Source: Palsa-465 sp963800475 (GTDB lineage: Bacteria; Actinomycetota; Thermoleophilia; Solirubrobacterales; Solirubrobacteraceae). From it: a stretch of DNA of 64,000 nt. Below the pieces are notes generated by a model. It ran no database searches and was not told the origin of the DNA. It saw only the letters and a list, made by a program, of their open reading frames with translations. Location of the stretch: NCBI GenBank assembly GCA_963800475.1, contig CAWDAZ010000006.1, forward strand, positions 62,001-126,000, given 5' to 3'. Each line of letters starts with the position of its first letter. Positions within the stretch are counted from its first letter, which is position 1. The position numbers and the translations under genes were made by a program. Shown here in pieces: positions 31,201 through 40,246 of this stretch.

Positions 31201-32661
31201 CTACGCCTGCCGAGCCCTCGCGCCCTTGCGCCGGATGTCCGCGAGCTGCTCGTCCACCCAGTCGCCGGGGTTGCGCGCCGTGACGATCGACTTCAGCCCC
31301 TCGTGCCGGCGGCGGCGCTCCTCCGCAGGCATCGTCAGCGCCGCGTGGATCGAGTCGGCGAGCTCCTGGATGTCGAACGGGTTGACCGACAGCGCGTACT
31401 CACCGAGCTCTTCGTGCGCGCCCGTGTTCTCGGACAGGATCGAGACGCCCGCGCGCTCGTTGACCATCGGGCCCTCCTTGGCGACCAGGTTCATGCCGTC
31501 GAACATCGCGTTGACGATCAGCACGTCGTAGTGCTTGTAGGCCGCGACCGCCTCCTCGAGGTCGTCGCGGAGCTTCAGCTGGATCGGCATCCAGTCGGGC
31601 GACCCGTGGCGGTGGTTGACGACCGCGACCACGGCCTCGATCCGCTCGAGGTACTCGGCGTACTCGGGGATGTCGGTCCGGGACGGCATCAGCTGGGCGA
31701 TGAACGTGATCCGCTCGCGGAACTCCGGGTGCTGTTCCAAGAAGACGTCGAACGCGCTGAACCCCCGCAGCACGTTCTTCGACAGGTCGGCGCGATCGAC
31801 GCGCAGGATCAGGAAGTCGCGACGCCGCGCCAGCAGCTCCTCCTCGAACTGACGGGTGCGCGGCCGGGCGGCGACGCTCTGCACCGCCCCGGAGTCGATC
31901 GGCAGCGGGTAGGTCCTCACCCACACCTCGCGGTCCTCGCACGCAACGGTCCCGTTCTTGTAGTCGACTTCGAAACCCATCAGGTCCTCGCAGCACTGCA
32001 GGAAGTTGCGCGTGTAGGAGCTCGTGTGGAAGCCGACGATGTCGTTGCAGAGGATGCCGCTGTAGATATCGTCTCGGAGCATCGTCGGCAGCACTCGCCA
32101 CGAGTCCGACTGGCTCCACGGGATGTGGACGAAATGGTGCAGGAACACGTCCGGCCGGGCGCGGCGGATCAGGCCCGGGAGCGTGTACAGGTGGTAGTCG
32201 TGGACCATCACCACGGGCTCGTCGGCGCCCTCGACCTCCTCGAGCACCGCCCGGGCCAGATCCTCGTTGACGACGTTGTAGCCGAACTCGAACGCCTCGG
32301 TCTCGTTGCGGCGGATGTCCGGCGCGTTCGAGAGGTCCCACAGGTAGTGCTGGACAAACCACAGCATCGGGTTCGCGATGATGTTGTAGAAGCGGTCATA
32401 GGCGTCGGCGTCCGAGGCGACCAGCTTCACCAAGTACCCGTCGCCGTCGTCGGTGCGCACCGCGAACGCCCGGCCTCCGTTGCGCTGCGCCTCCGCGACG
32501 TCCTCCTCCGACATCGCCGAGGCGACCCACGTCACCTCCCGGTAGGAGGCCAGGCCGATCAGGGCGGTGACCAGGCCGCCCGTCCCTCGCCTTATCTCCC
32601 GGCCCGGGCCGAACGTCACAGGCCCGCGGTTGGAGACCAACACCAGCGGTGCGTCCGCCAT
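31201..32661 (-). CDS. otsA: Trehalose-6-phosphate synthase (GT20)
   Basis: A 486-residue GT-B glycosyltransferase joining UDP- or GDP-glucose to glucose-6-phosphate. Landmarks are VLVSNRGPVTF at the N-terminus, a glycine-rich RRGTGGLVTAL loop, VMVHDYHLYTLPGLIRR, HFVHIPWSQSDSWR, GFHTSSYTRNFLQ, RVDRADLSKNVLRG and the donor-binding DGMNLVAKE with SENTGAHEEL. Its ATG overlaps the treT stop by one base (TGATG). Reading frame extends upstream through treT only by chance. No otsB phosphatase gene is adjacent. Confidence 0.92.
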   Translation of the reverse strand: MADAPLVLVSNRGPVTFGPGREIRRGTGGLVTALIGLASYREVTWVASAMSEEDVAEAQRNGGRAFAVRTDDGDGYLVKLVASDADAYDRFYNIIANPMLWFVQHYLWDLSNAPDIRRNETEAFEFGYNVVNEDLARAVLEEVEGADEPVVMVHDYHLYTLPGLIRRARPDVFLHHFVHIPWSQSDSWRVLPTMLRDDIYSGILCNDIVGFHTSSYTRNFLQCCEDLMGFEVDYKNGTVACEDREVWVRTYPLPIDSGAVQSVAARPRTRQFEEELLARRRDFLILRVDRADLSKNVLRGFSAFDVFLEQHPEFRERITFIAQLMPSRTDIPEYAEYLERIEAVVAVVNHRHGSPDWMPIQLKLRDDLEEAVAAYKHYDVLIVNAMFDGMNLVAKEGPMVNERAGVSILSENTGAHEELGEYALSVNPFDIQELADSIHAALTMPAEERRRRHEGLKSIVTARNPGDWVDEQLADIRRKGARARQA

Positions 32662-33893
32662 CAGTCCTCCAGCTGCTCGAACACGCTCAGCCAGTCTCGC
32701 AGCAGCCGGGGCATCAGGAACTTTTGGCGCACCGACTCCTTGCCCGCACGCCCCAGCTGCTTGCCAAGCCCGGGATCGCGCAACACCTCGAGCGAGCGCT
32801 CGGCGCACCCCTCGACCGTCGAGACCAGGAAGCCGGACTCGCCGTCGGTGACCTGCAGCGGGATCCCGCCGACGTCGCCGCCGATGAACGGCCGAGCCTT
32901 CCAGATCGCCTCGGTGACCGTCAGCCCGAAGCCCTCGCGGGTCGACTTCTGAATCACCACGTCGCTGTGCGACTGGAACGCGTTGACCTCGATCGCGCCG
33001 ACGTTGTTGAGGTTGTTGAGGATGTGGATGTCGGGGTCGCCGTCGGCGTGCGCGACGGTCGCGTTGAAGTAGTCCCACCCCTCCGGGTCGTCGGTCGCCA
33101 TCGACCCGACCAGCGCGAGCTGCACGTTCGGCACCTCCTGCTTGACGATCCGGTAGGCGTCGATCACGCCGAGCGGGTCCTTCCAGGGATCGAAGCGCGA
33201 CACCTGGCAGAGCAGCGGACGATCGATGTCGATCCCGAACTGCTCGCAGATGTAGACCGCGTCCTCGGGGGAGAACGCCATGTTCTTCGGGGCGAGCGGA
33301 TCGATCGCCGGCGGCAGGATGTGCGCGCGCCCGTCGATTCCCGGCGGGACGTACTGCTGCATGTGGAACACCGCCGCCTGGTAGGGGCCGAGGTACGGGA
33401 GCAGCCCGGCGAGCGTGTCGGGATTCGGGCTCGATAGATCGATGTGGCATCGCCACACCCAGTTGCGCGCCTTGTCGGGGACCAGTGAGGGGATCGCGGC
33501 GGGCTGCGGGTCGTGCACGATGCAGACATCCCAGTCCTGCGACAGCTGGCTGGCGTTGATCTCGTTGTAACGCAGCCAGATCTGCCACTGCTCCTCGTCG
33601 AGGTCCTGGGGGTTGCCCTGCAGCGCGTTGTGCATCAGCTTGGTCGTATTGAAGAACTCCTCGCGCCCATAGATCACGTGCCACTCGCATTCGAGCCCGA
33701 CGTCGATCATCAGCGGCACCAACGTGTTGAGGATCTCCGCGACCCCGCCGCCGAACGCGGTCGCCGACACGTGCAGGATGCGCTTGCCCTTCAACCGCTC
33801 GGCCCGCTCGCGAATCTCGTCGACGAGCGGACGGCCGACGATGCTCGCGTAGTCGGCGAGGTTCTTGTGGGCTACGGAGACGGGCTGGAGCAT
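32661..33893 (-). CDS. treT: Trehalose synthase, nucleotide-sugar dependent (TreT, GT4)
   Basis: A 410-residue GT4 enzyme. The N-terminal HVSATAFGGGVAEILNTLVPLM, WHVIYG, IVHDPQPAA and WRCHIDLSSPNP match TreT, which makes trehalose in one step from NDP-glucose and glucose. The C-terminal domain has SRFDPWKDPLGVIDAYR, and QKSTREGFGLTVTEAIWK contains the E-x7-E donor motif. It is coupled to otsA, giving the cell two trehalose routes in one transcript. TreT homologues in Rubrobacter and thermophilic archaea are the known relatives. Confidence 0.88.
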   Translation of the reverse strand: MLQPVSVAHKNLADYASIVGRPLVDEIRERAERLKGKRILHVSATAFGGGVAEILNTLVPLMIDVGLECEWHVIYGREEFFNTTKLMHNALQGNPQDLDEEQWQIWLRYNEINASQLSQDWDVCIVHDPQPAAIPSLVPDKARNWVWRCHIDLSSPNPDTLAGLLPYLGPYQAAVFHMQQYVPPGIDGRAHILPPAIDPLAPKNMAFSPEDAVYICEQFGIDIDRPLLCQVSRFDPWKDPLGVIDAYRIVKQEVPNVQLALVGSMATDDPEGWDYFNATVAHADGDPDIHILNNLNNVGAIEVNAFQSHSDVVIQKSTREGFGLTVTEAIWKARPFIGGDVGGIPLQVTDGESGFLVSTVEGCAERSLEVLRDPGLGKQLGRAGKESVRQKFLMPRLLRDWLSVFEQLED

Positions 33894-34031
33894 TCAGGGC
33901 GCACCGCGCGGCTCGGCGCGAGTGCGCCCGGCACGCGTACGACGGCAGGGTCGGACGATATCGCCTCATGCGGCCCCCACTCGCCGTCCAGGCTCGCCGG
34001 AACGGGGCCCGCATGAGTCATCCGGCTGTCG

Positions 34032-34964
34032 TCAGGTCCTCAGCGCTCGCAGCCGCGCGATCCCCTCGTCGACGGCGCGGACCAGCGCGGCGTGCAGCTT
34101 CCGGTTCGACGCGGAGATCGAGGACATCTGGTACTCGTGCCCCGCGCCGAGCAGGCGGTGGCGGTCGAGCGGCTCGCCCCACCCGTCGGTCACGACGCCC
34201 CCGGCCTCGCGCAGGCACAGCCACGGCGCCGCGAGGTCGTACGGGGAATTGTTGAGCACCTGGCCACGGCCGACGCGCTCGAACTCCTCGCGCATGCCGG
34301 GTACGTCGTCGATCAGCCGGGAGCCGACCTCGACCACCGCGTCGAGCTGCCCGGTCACGAGCCTCGTCATCGCGAACGACTGCGACCCGAGCTCGAACGT
34401 GCCGCCGCCGACCGACGAGGCATCCATCAGCTCGGCCAGCACCTCGACCGACGGGCGGACCGGGCGGCCCCGGAACCCGTACGCCCAGAACATCCCACCG
34501 ATATCTGTGTTCGGGCTGAGCGACACCGGGCGGCTCGACTCCAGCCCGCGCCCGCGCGTCGCCAGGAACCAGTCTCCGGACTTGATCTCGACCACGCATC
34601 CGACCTCGACGTCGTCCATCGTCGGGTGGCCGTCGCCGAGCGGCGCGACCGCGACCGCGACGCATGCCGATTCCAGCCCGGCCATCGCCGGGCGGGTGCC
34701 GTCGATCGGGTCGACGACCAGCACCTCAGTCGCGTCCTCGGTGGCGACCAGCCCGCGGTCCTCGGAGTAGTAGGCGATCCGCGGGGCGCGGTCGGCGAGG
34801 AACTCCTGGAGCTCGGTCTCGGCGAGCGCATCGACGGCGAACGTCACGTCGCCGCCCGCGCCGTCGCCCTCGTCCCGGCGCCCGGCGTGGGAGCCGAGCT
34901 CGGGTAGCACCCGCTCACGCAGGCGCTGCGCCAGCTCGAGCACGAGTTCCCGGCGTGCTTTCAT
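34032..34964 (-). CDS. Inositol monophosphatase/FBPase-like phosphatase
   Basis: A 310-residue Mg-dependent, Li-sensitive-type phosphatase. Metal ligands are in YYSEDRGL (Glu) and VVDPIDGTRPAMAG (Asp, Asp), and the last in SPYDLAAPWLCLREAGG. Usual substrates are inositol-1-phosphate, fructose-1,6-bisphosphate or PAP. It is upstream of treT-otsA on the same strand (138-base gap), so it might supply the missing trehalose-6-phosphate phosphatase step, an inference from position only. ATG 34964 is 18 bases from the divergent cupin start. Confidence 0.82.
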   Translation of the reverse strand: MKARRELVLELAQRLRERVLPELGSHAGRRDEGDGAGGDVTFAVDALAETELQEFLADRAPRIAYYSEDRGLVATEDATEVLVVDPIDGTRPAMAGLESACVAVAVAPLGDGHPTMDDVEVGCVVEIKSGDWFLATRGRGLESSRPVSLSPNTDIGGMFWAYGFRGRPVRPSVEVLAELMDASSVGGGTFELGSQSFAMTRLVTGQLDAVVEVGSRLIDDVPGMREEFERVGRGQVLNNSPYDLAAPWLCLREAGGVVTDGWGEPLDRHRLLGAGHEYQMSSISASNRKLHAALVRAVDEGIARLRALRT

Positions 34965-34970
34965 GCGCCA

Positions 34971-34976
34971 TATGAT
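34971..34976 (+). promoter_or_regulatory. Candidate -10 box of the 34983 cupin gene
   Basis: TATGAT six bases before GTG 34983. It overlaps the palindrome CATATG (34969-34974), which could also serve the divergent phosphatase gene. Confidence 0.4.
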
Positions 34977-34982
34977 CGTCGA

Positions 34983-35450
34983 GTGGCCGAGGCGAACGTG
35001 TTCAGCACCGCGTTCGAGTACGACCCCACGGACCCGGAGGGCTACCGGTCCGGGGTCGCCCGGGTGGGGAAGGCTGCGGGCGGCGAGGAGCTGTCGGTCA
35101 AGCTGTTCGAGCTGCCGCCGGGCGAGAGCCTGTGCCCGTACCACTTTGAATATGTGGAGGAGTGGCTGGTGGTCCTGGACGGGGCCGTCGATGTCCGTCG
35201 GACCGACGGGGTCCACAGCCACGCCCCCGGCGACGTGGTGCGATTCGCGCCGGGCCCGGACGGGGCCCACAAGGTGACGAACCGCGGTGAGAAGGCGGCG
35301 CGGGTGCTGATGTTCTCGAGCGGCCACGAGCCGGCTGTGGCGGTGTACCCCGACAGCGACAAGGTCGGAGTGTGGGTGCCCGGCGGCGCCGACAACGTGA
35401 TGCTGCACCGCGAGGACGGGAACGTCGCCTACTACGACGGCGAGGCGTGA
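34983..35450 (+). CDS. Cupin-domain protein
   Basis: A 155-residue single cupin. The first motif lies around CPYHFEYVEEWLVVLDGAVDVR (His, Glu) and the second in HSHAPGDVVRFAPGPDGAHKV. The C-terminal 40 residues continue with YPDSDKVGVWV, seen in cupins annotated as possible sugar-phosphate or phytoene-type isomerase relatives. Substrate unknown. The start is GTG. It ends eight bases before the histidine kinase stop, convergent. Confidence 0.75.
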   Translation: MAEANVFSTAFEYDPTDPEGYRSGVARVGKAAGGEELSVKLFELPPGESLCPYHFEYVEEWLVVLDGAVDVRRTDGVHSHAPGDVVRFAPGPDGAHKVTNRGEKAARVLMFSSGHEPAVAVYPDSDKVGVWVPGGADNVMLHREDGNVAYYDGEA

Positions 35451-35457
35451 GCGCCGG

Positions 35458-36858
35458 CTAGCGCGGGATCTCGAGCGTGAACACGGTCTGACGGGGTCCG
35501 GAGCTGACCGACAGCTGGCCGTGCATCCGCTCCGCGAGCTCGGAGGCGATCGCCAGGCCCAGTCCCGAGCCCTGCAGGTCGTCCCCCGTGAAGAAGGGCT
35601 CGAAGATCCGTGGCAGCGCGGCCGGGTCGATGCCCGGCCCGTCGTCGCGGACCGCGAGCCGGACGTGCCCGTCGTCGGTGCCCGCGGTGACCACGATCCG
35701 CGTGCCGGACGGGTTGTGGGTGAGCGCGTTGTCGATCAGGATCCGGACGATCTGGGCGACCCGCACCGGGTCGCACTGCGCGTCGATCGAACGCGAGGCG
35801 AGCCGCAGTTCGAGGTGGGCATCGTTCTGCGCAAGCGTCGGCTCGAACTCCCCGGAAACCGACCGGGTCAGCTCGGCGAGATCGACCTGCTCGGGGCGCA
35901 GTTCGAGCGAGCCGGACTCGAGCTTTGACAAATCAAGCAGATCGACTGACAGCTTCCGGAGGCGCTCGACCTGGGCCTTGACCTGCTCGAGGAACCGCCG
36001 GCGCGTCTCTTCGTCGAGGTCCTCGTCCTCGAGCAGCTCGACGAACCCGCCGAGCGAGAAGATCGGCGTGCGGAGCTCGTGTGAAGCGGTCGCGATGAAC
36101 TTCTCGCGCGCGGACTCGAGCTGCGCGAGCTGGCGCTGCATCTGGTTGAAGGCCACCGCCAGCTGACCGAGCTCGTCGCCCGAGTCCACGGGGATCGGCC
36201 GTTCGAAGTTCCCGGCGGCGACCTCCTCCGCCGCGCGCTCGAGCCGCTTCACGCGCTGGGCCAGCGCGCGCGCCACCAGGTATCCGCCGACCAGCGCCAG
36301 CAGCAGCGCGATCCCGCCGGCGATCAGGATCTGCTGGCGGACGATCGAGACGCTGTGCTCGATGTCCGAGACCGGCGAGGAGTACACGATCACGTCGGTG
36401 ACGCGGCCGTCGTTGATGAACGGGATGGCGGCCTCGGCGATCGTCCCGCTCGCGGAGCGCTCGGTTCCGGTGGCCGGCTGCCCGGTCCGCGCCGCCTGGT
36501 AGGCCGGCTTGAACGGAAGTGAGGCGCTCGCGCCGAGCTGGGTCGAATCGCCCTGAACCGAGAGCTGAACGCCGCTCGGGGTCCGGGTGACCAGCAGCAG
36601 CGTCACGCGGTCGCCTGACGCCAGCGCGGCCGCGTCTATCTTGGACCGGACGACGGACTCCGAGTCGCGGCTTCCCGGCCTGACCGACGGAACGATCTGG
36701 AAGGAGTCCTGCCGGGCTGCGGTCGCCAGCTCGCGCATCCGCTCGTTGACCAGCCGCGAGCGGAGCCCGGGGGCGACGTATACGTACAGCGCCGCGATCG
36801 CCAGCAGCGTGATCGCGAAGAACACGAACGCCAATCGGTTGCGAAGCGAGTTCCTCAT
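35458..36858 (-). CDS. Sensor histidine kinase
   Basis: A 466-residue membrane kinase. Transmembrane helix 1 spans about residues 10-28, an extracytoplasmic sensor follows to about 170, helix 2 about 178-198, then HAMP. The HisKA domain has the phospho-accepting His in FIATASHELRTPIFSLGG. The ATPase domain shows ILIDNALTHNP (N box), VRDDGPGID (G1) and FFTGDDLQGSGLGLAI (F/G2). It is 33 bases downstream of its response regulator. The signal is unknown; wall or membrane stress is plausible from the neighbours. Confidence 0.92.
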   Translation of the reverse strand: MRNSLRNRLAFVFFAITLLAIAALYVYVAPGLRSRLVNERMRELATAARQDSFQIVPSVRPGSRDSESVVRSKIDAAALASGDRVTLLLVTRTPSGVQLSVQGDSTQLGASASLPFKPAYQAARTGQPATGTERSASGTIAEAAIPFINDGRVTDVIVYSSPVSDIEHSVSIVRQQILIAGGIALLLALVGGYLVARALAQRVKRLERAAEEVAAGNFERPIPVDSGDELGQLAVAFNQMQRQLAQLESAREKFIATASHELRTPIFSLGGFVELLEDEDLDEETRRRFLEQVKAQVERLRKLSVDLLDLSKLESGSLELRPEQVDLAELTRSVSGEFEPTLAQNDAHLELRLASRSIDAQCDPVRVAQIVRILIDNALTHNPSGTRIVVTAGTDDGHVRLAVRDDGPGIDPAALPRIFEPFFTGDDLQGSGLGLAIASELAERMHGQLSVSSGPRQTVFTLEIPR

Positions 36859-36891
36859 CTCAACTCGCGGCAGCCGCCGTCGCCCTCGCCG

Positions 36892-37605
36892 CTAAGTATC
36901 GGTGTCGCGGAACCGGTAGCCGACGCCGCGCACCGTGAACAGGTACTCGGGATCCTTCGGGTCGCGCTCGATCTTCTCGCGCAGGTGCCGGATGTGGACA
37001 TCGATCGTGCGGGGATCACGGTACGCCGAGTCGCCCCAGATCCGCGACAGCAGCATGTCGCGGGTGAACACCCGGCCGGGCGCGCGGGCGAGCGCCGACA
37101 GGATCTCGAACTCGACGAACGTCAGCTCGGCGTCGTTGCCGCGGATCCGGACCGACCGCTTGGAGAAGTCAATCCGCAGCTCGTGCGCGTGCAGCGGCGG
37201 GATCTCGATGCCGCCGTCGCTCTGAAAGCCCATCTCGGCGCGGCGCAGCGCCGCCTTGATGCGGCTCGCGAATTCGCGCATCGAGAACGGCTTGGTGATG
37301 TAGTCGTCGGCACCGAGCTCAAGCCCGACGACCTTGTCGATCTCCTCGGACTTCGCGGTCAGCATGATGATCGGCACCGCGCTGCGGCTGCGCAGCTGCC
37401 GGCAGACCTCGAGTCCGTCGACCTTCGGCAGCATCAGATCGAGCACGACCAGGTCGAACGGCTGCTCGTCGAAACGGTCGAGCGCCTGCCGCCCGTCGGT
37501 CGCCTGGACGACGTCGTAGCCCTCCTTGCGCAGCGGGTACGACAACAGCGCCTGAATCGACTGCTCATCGTCCACGAGCAGGATGCGCGCTGGTCGGTCT
37601 GCCAC
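36892..37605 (-). CDS. OmpR/PhoB-family response regulator
   Basis: A 237-residue regulator. The receiver has acidic pair DDE at 12-14, phospho-acceptor Asp in LVVLDLMLP, Thr/Ser in IIMLTAKSEE and Lys in DYITKPFSMREF. The C-terminal winged helix has LTFVEFEILSALARAPGRVFTRDMLL and RTIDVHIRHLREKIE, ending VRGVGYRF. Start GTG 37605. First gene of a two-gene unit with the kinase. Confidence 0.94.
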   Translation of the reverse strand: MADRPARILLVDDEQSIQALLSYPLRKEGYDVVQATDGRQALDRFDEQPFDLVVLDLMLPKVDGLEVCRQLRSRSAVPIIMLTAKSEEIDKVVGLELGADDYITKPFSMREFASRIKAALRRAEMGFQSDGGIEIPPLHAHELRIDFSKRSVRIRGNDAELTFVEFEILSALARAPGRVFTRDMLLSRIWGDSAYRDPRTIDVHIRHLREKIERDPKDPEYLFTVRGVGYRFRDTDT

Positions 37606-37649
37606 GGTTGTCCTTCCCCGGCTTAAGCCTAGTGGCCCGGCACGGCGTC

Positions 37650-37655
37650 TAATCT
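37650..37655 (+). promoter_or_regulatory. Candidate -10 box of the M28-like gene
   Basis: TAATCT eight bases before ATG 37664, no ribosome site. Confidence 0.4.
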
Positions 37656-37663
37656 CCCCGGCG

Positions 37664-39439
37664 ATGCTCGACCCGCGGATCTACCGCACGGCGTTGCTCC
37701 CGGTCGTGCTGGCGGTGATCGTGCTCGCGTTCTCGCTGAGCGACGAGCAGGGGCCCCTCGGGACCAATCTGGCGCCCGACGCCTACAACGGACAGAACGC
37801 CTACAACAGCATGAACCGGTTCGCCGCCGAGTACCCGAACCGGCGTCCCGGGTCCGTCGGCGACGACGCGCTCGCGTCGGCGGTGGCGCGCTACCTGCGC
37901 AGCAACAACTTCCACGTGTCGACCGACGTGTTCAAGGCAAAGACCGTCGACGGCACTAGGACGCTCGAGAATGTGGTTGGCGTCCGCGCCGGGATGCAGA
38001 ACGGCAGCATCGTGCTGGTCGCGCACCGCGACTCGGTGTATTCGCCGGCCACCTCCGACCTGTCCGGGACCGCCGTGCTGCTCGAGATGGCGCGGGTCCT
38101 GTCCGGCGAGTCGCTCCAGCACACGGTCGTGCTCGCCTCGACGACCGGCTCGGCGGGCGCGGTCGGGGCGGCACGCCTCGCCCGCGCGCTCCAGCAGCCG
38201 ATCGACGCGGTGATCGCGCTCGGGGACCTCGCCGGGACCACCGTTCACGGGCCGGTGGTGGTGCCGTGGTCGGACGGGCAGGCGGTCGCGCCCCCGGTGC
38301 TGCGTAAGACGCTCGCCTCGGCGCTCGCCGCGCAGTCGCCGCTGAGCGCCGGCAGCACCGGGCTCGGCGGACAGCTCGCCCATCTCGCGTTCCCGATCAG
38401 CCCCACCGAGCAGGCGCCGTTCGGCGGCGCCGGCGACCCGGCCGTGCTGCTGTCGGTCTCCGGCGAGCGCACTCCGGCCGCGAACGAGCCGGCCAGCGCC
38501 GGCCAGATCACCGCGCTCGGCCGGACGGTGCTGCAGACCGTGACCGCGCTGGACGCCGGTCCGACGGTCGCGGCGCCGTCCTCGTACCTCGTGTTCAGCG
38601 GCAAGTCGATCCCGGCGTGGGCCGTCCGGTTGCTGGTCCTGATGCTGATCCTTCCGGTGCTCGTCACGACCGTCGACGGGGTCGCGCGCGCCCGCCGCCG
38701 CGGGTACTCGATCCTCAGGTGGTCGGTGTGGGTGCTGGCGGCTGCGGTGCCGTTCGCGCTGGTGGTCGGGGTGATCGTGCTCGCATGGATCGCGGGATTG
38801 ATCGTCGCGCCCCCGGGCCCGCTCGGGAACGGCGCGGTGACCCTGCACGGCGGCCAGATCGCCGCGATGGCCGGATTGGCGTTGCTGGTCGTGGCCGGGC
38901 TGATCTGGATCCGCAGGCTGGTGATCTGGCTGCTCGGCCCCCCGCGCGCCCCCGCGCGCGATGAGCTCGGCGCCGACGGCGCGGGTGCGGCCGCGGCGGT
39001 GATGCTGCTGATGTGCCTCGTGACGCTGGCGATCTGGCTGGCCAATCCGTTCGCCGCGCTGCTGCTGATCCCGGCGCTCCACCTGTGGCTGTGGATCGTG
39101 GTTCCGGACGTCCGGCTGCCGGTCCCGGTCACGGTGGTGATGCTGCTGGCGAGCGCGGCCGCGCCCGTGCTGGTCGCGGCCAGTTACGCGACGACGCTCG
39201 GCCTGGGGCCGTTCGAGGCCGTTTGGAGCTGGGTGCTGCTGCTCGCGGGCGGGGGCGTGAGCGTGCTCTGGGCGCTCGAGTGGAGCGTCGTGCTCGGGTG
39301 CACGTTCAGCGTGATCGCGATCGCCGTGCAGGCGGCGCGCGAGCCGCGACCCGAGGACGCTCCGGTGACGGTCCGCGGACCCGTCACATACGCCGGGCCC
39401 GGATCGCTCGGCGGCACCGAGTCGGCGCTCCGGAGGTAG
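37664..39439 (+). CDS. Membrane protein with degenerate M28 peptidase domain
   Basis: A 591-residue protein. One N-terminal helix (about residues 9-25) anchors an extracytoplasmic M28-like domain to about residue 310. At least six more membrane helices follow, then a short cytosolic tail. M28 landmarks are partly kept: His and Asp in VAHRDSVYS, Asp in SDLSGTAVLLEMA and Asp in ALGDLAGT. The Glu-Glu of the catalytic motif is replaced by Thr-Gly (ASTTGSAGAVGA) and the last metal ligand is not evident. It is therefore probably not an active metallopeptidase. The sortase gene follows directly, its GGAGG lying over this stop codon. Confidence 0.75.
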   Translation: MLDPRIYRTALLPVVLAVIVLAFSLSDEQGPLGTNLAPDAYNGQNAYNSMNRFAAEYPNRRPGSVGDDALASAVARYLRSNNFHVSTDVFKAKTVDGTRTLENVVGVRAGMQNGSIVLVAHRDSVYSPATSDLSGTAVLLEMARVLSGESLQHTVVLASTTGSAGAVGAARLARALQQPIDAVIALGDLAGTTVHGPVVVPWSDGQAVAPPVLRKTLASALAAQSPLSAGSTGLGGQLAHLAFPISPTEQAPFGGAGDPAVLLSVSGERTPAANEPASAGQITALGRTVLQTVTALDAGPTVAAPSSYLVFSGKSIPAWAVRLLVLMLILPVLVTTVDGVARARRRGYSILRWSVWVLAAAVPFALVVGVIVLAWIAGLIVAPPGPLGNGAVTLHGGQIAAMAGLALLVVAGLIWIRRLVIWLLGPPRAPARDELGADGAGAAAAVMLLMCLVTLAIWLANPFAALLLIPALHLWLWIVVPDVRLPVPVTVVMLLASAAAPVLVAASYATTLGLGPFEAVWSWVLLLAGGGVSVLWALEWSVVLGCTFSVIAIAVQAAREPRPEDAPVTVRGPVTYAGPGSLGGTESALRR

Positions 39440-39446
39440 CGAGCCG

Positions 39447-40235
39447 GTGGCGCCGGGTGCCCCGCTGAGCCCGTTGAGCGGCGGCCGCAGCAGGCCGAGC
39501 GTAGGTCGGCGGTTGGTGCGCGATCTCTCATGGGTGCTGATCATCGCCGGCGTGCTGCTGCTCGCCGACGCGGCGGTGACGCTGATCTGGCAGGAGCCCG
39601 TGACCGCGGTGGTGGCGATGATCAAGCGCGCGGAAATCGATAAGCGGTTCCTCAGCTTCCGGCCTAACCAGCTGTCGGCGCCCGACAAGCGCACGCTCGA
39701 GGCGCTGCAAGGCGTCCAGCAGCGGACCGCGTTCCTGGCCGCATGGGAGGCACGGGGGGTCCCGGCCGGCGCCGCCGTCGGGCGGATCGTGATCCCGCGG
39801 ATCGGGCTGAACGAGATCGTCGTGCAGGGCACCGACGCGGCGAGCCTCGAGAAGGGCCCCGGCCACTATCCGAGCACCCCGCTGCCGGGGCTCGGCCAGA
39901 CGGTTGCGATCGCCGGTCACCGGACCACGTACCTGGCGCCGTTCCGGCACATCGACGCGCTGCGGCCGGGCAACCGGATCTCCGTCCGGATGCCGTATGG
40001 ACGGTTCGATTACACGGTGCAGTACTCCCGGATCGTGACTCCGGACGCGTGGTGGATCACCCGCGACGTCGGCTATGACCGGCTGGTTCTGTCCGCCTGC
40101 AATCCGCTGTTCAGCGCCGCCCAGCGGATCGTCGTGTTCGCGCGTCTGTCGAACATGCGACCAATCGTGTTTAGCAATGGCGGCAGTGATTCCAGTGTCC
40201 GGAGCATCGTGCCGATGAAGGGTTTGAAGGGTTAG
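39447..40235 (+). CDS. Class E-like sortase
   Basis: A 262-residue membrane-anchored transpeptidase. A single helix spans about residues 28-47. The sortase barrel has catalytic His in AIAGHRTTY, Cys in VLSACNPLF and Arg in AAQRIVVFA. Such enzymes attach LPxTG/LAxTG-type proteins to peptidoglycan; no substrate with a sorting signal is seen in the window. The GTG start has GGAGG ten bases upstream, over the end of the preceding gene, so the two are co-expressed. Confidence 0.87.
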   Translation: MAPGAPLSPLSGGRSRPSVGRRLVRDLSWVLIIAGVLLLADAAVTLIWQEPVTAVVAMIKRAEIDKRFLSFRPNQLSAPDKRTLEALQGVQQRTAFLAAWEARGVPAGAAVGRIVIPRIGLNEIVVQGTDAASLEKGPGHYPSTPLPGLGQTVAIAGHRTTYLAPFRHIDALRPGNRISVRMPYGRFDYTVQYSRIVTPDAWWITRDVGYDRLVLSACNPLFSAAQRIVVFARLSNMRPIVFSNGGSDSSVRSIVPMKGLKG

Positions 40236-40246
40236 TTCCCAACGCA

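Noticed and set aside
31201..34014. Single 937-codon minus-strand frame spanning otsA and beyond
   Set aside because: The upstream part is out of frame with treT, which has full GT4 motifs; OtsA starts at 32661.
37649..39832. 727-codon minus-strand ORF
   Set aside because: Antisense to the M28-like and sortase genes; His/Arg/Asp-rich shadow.
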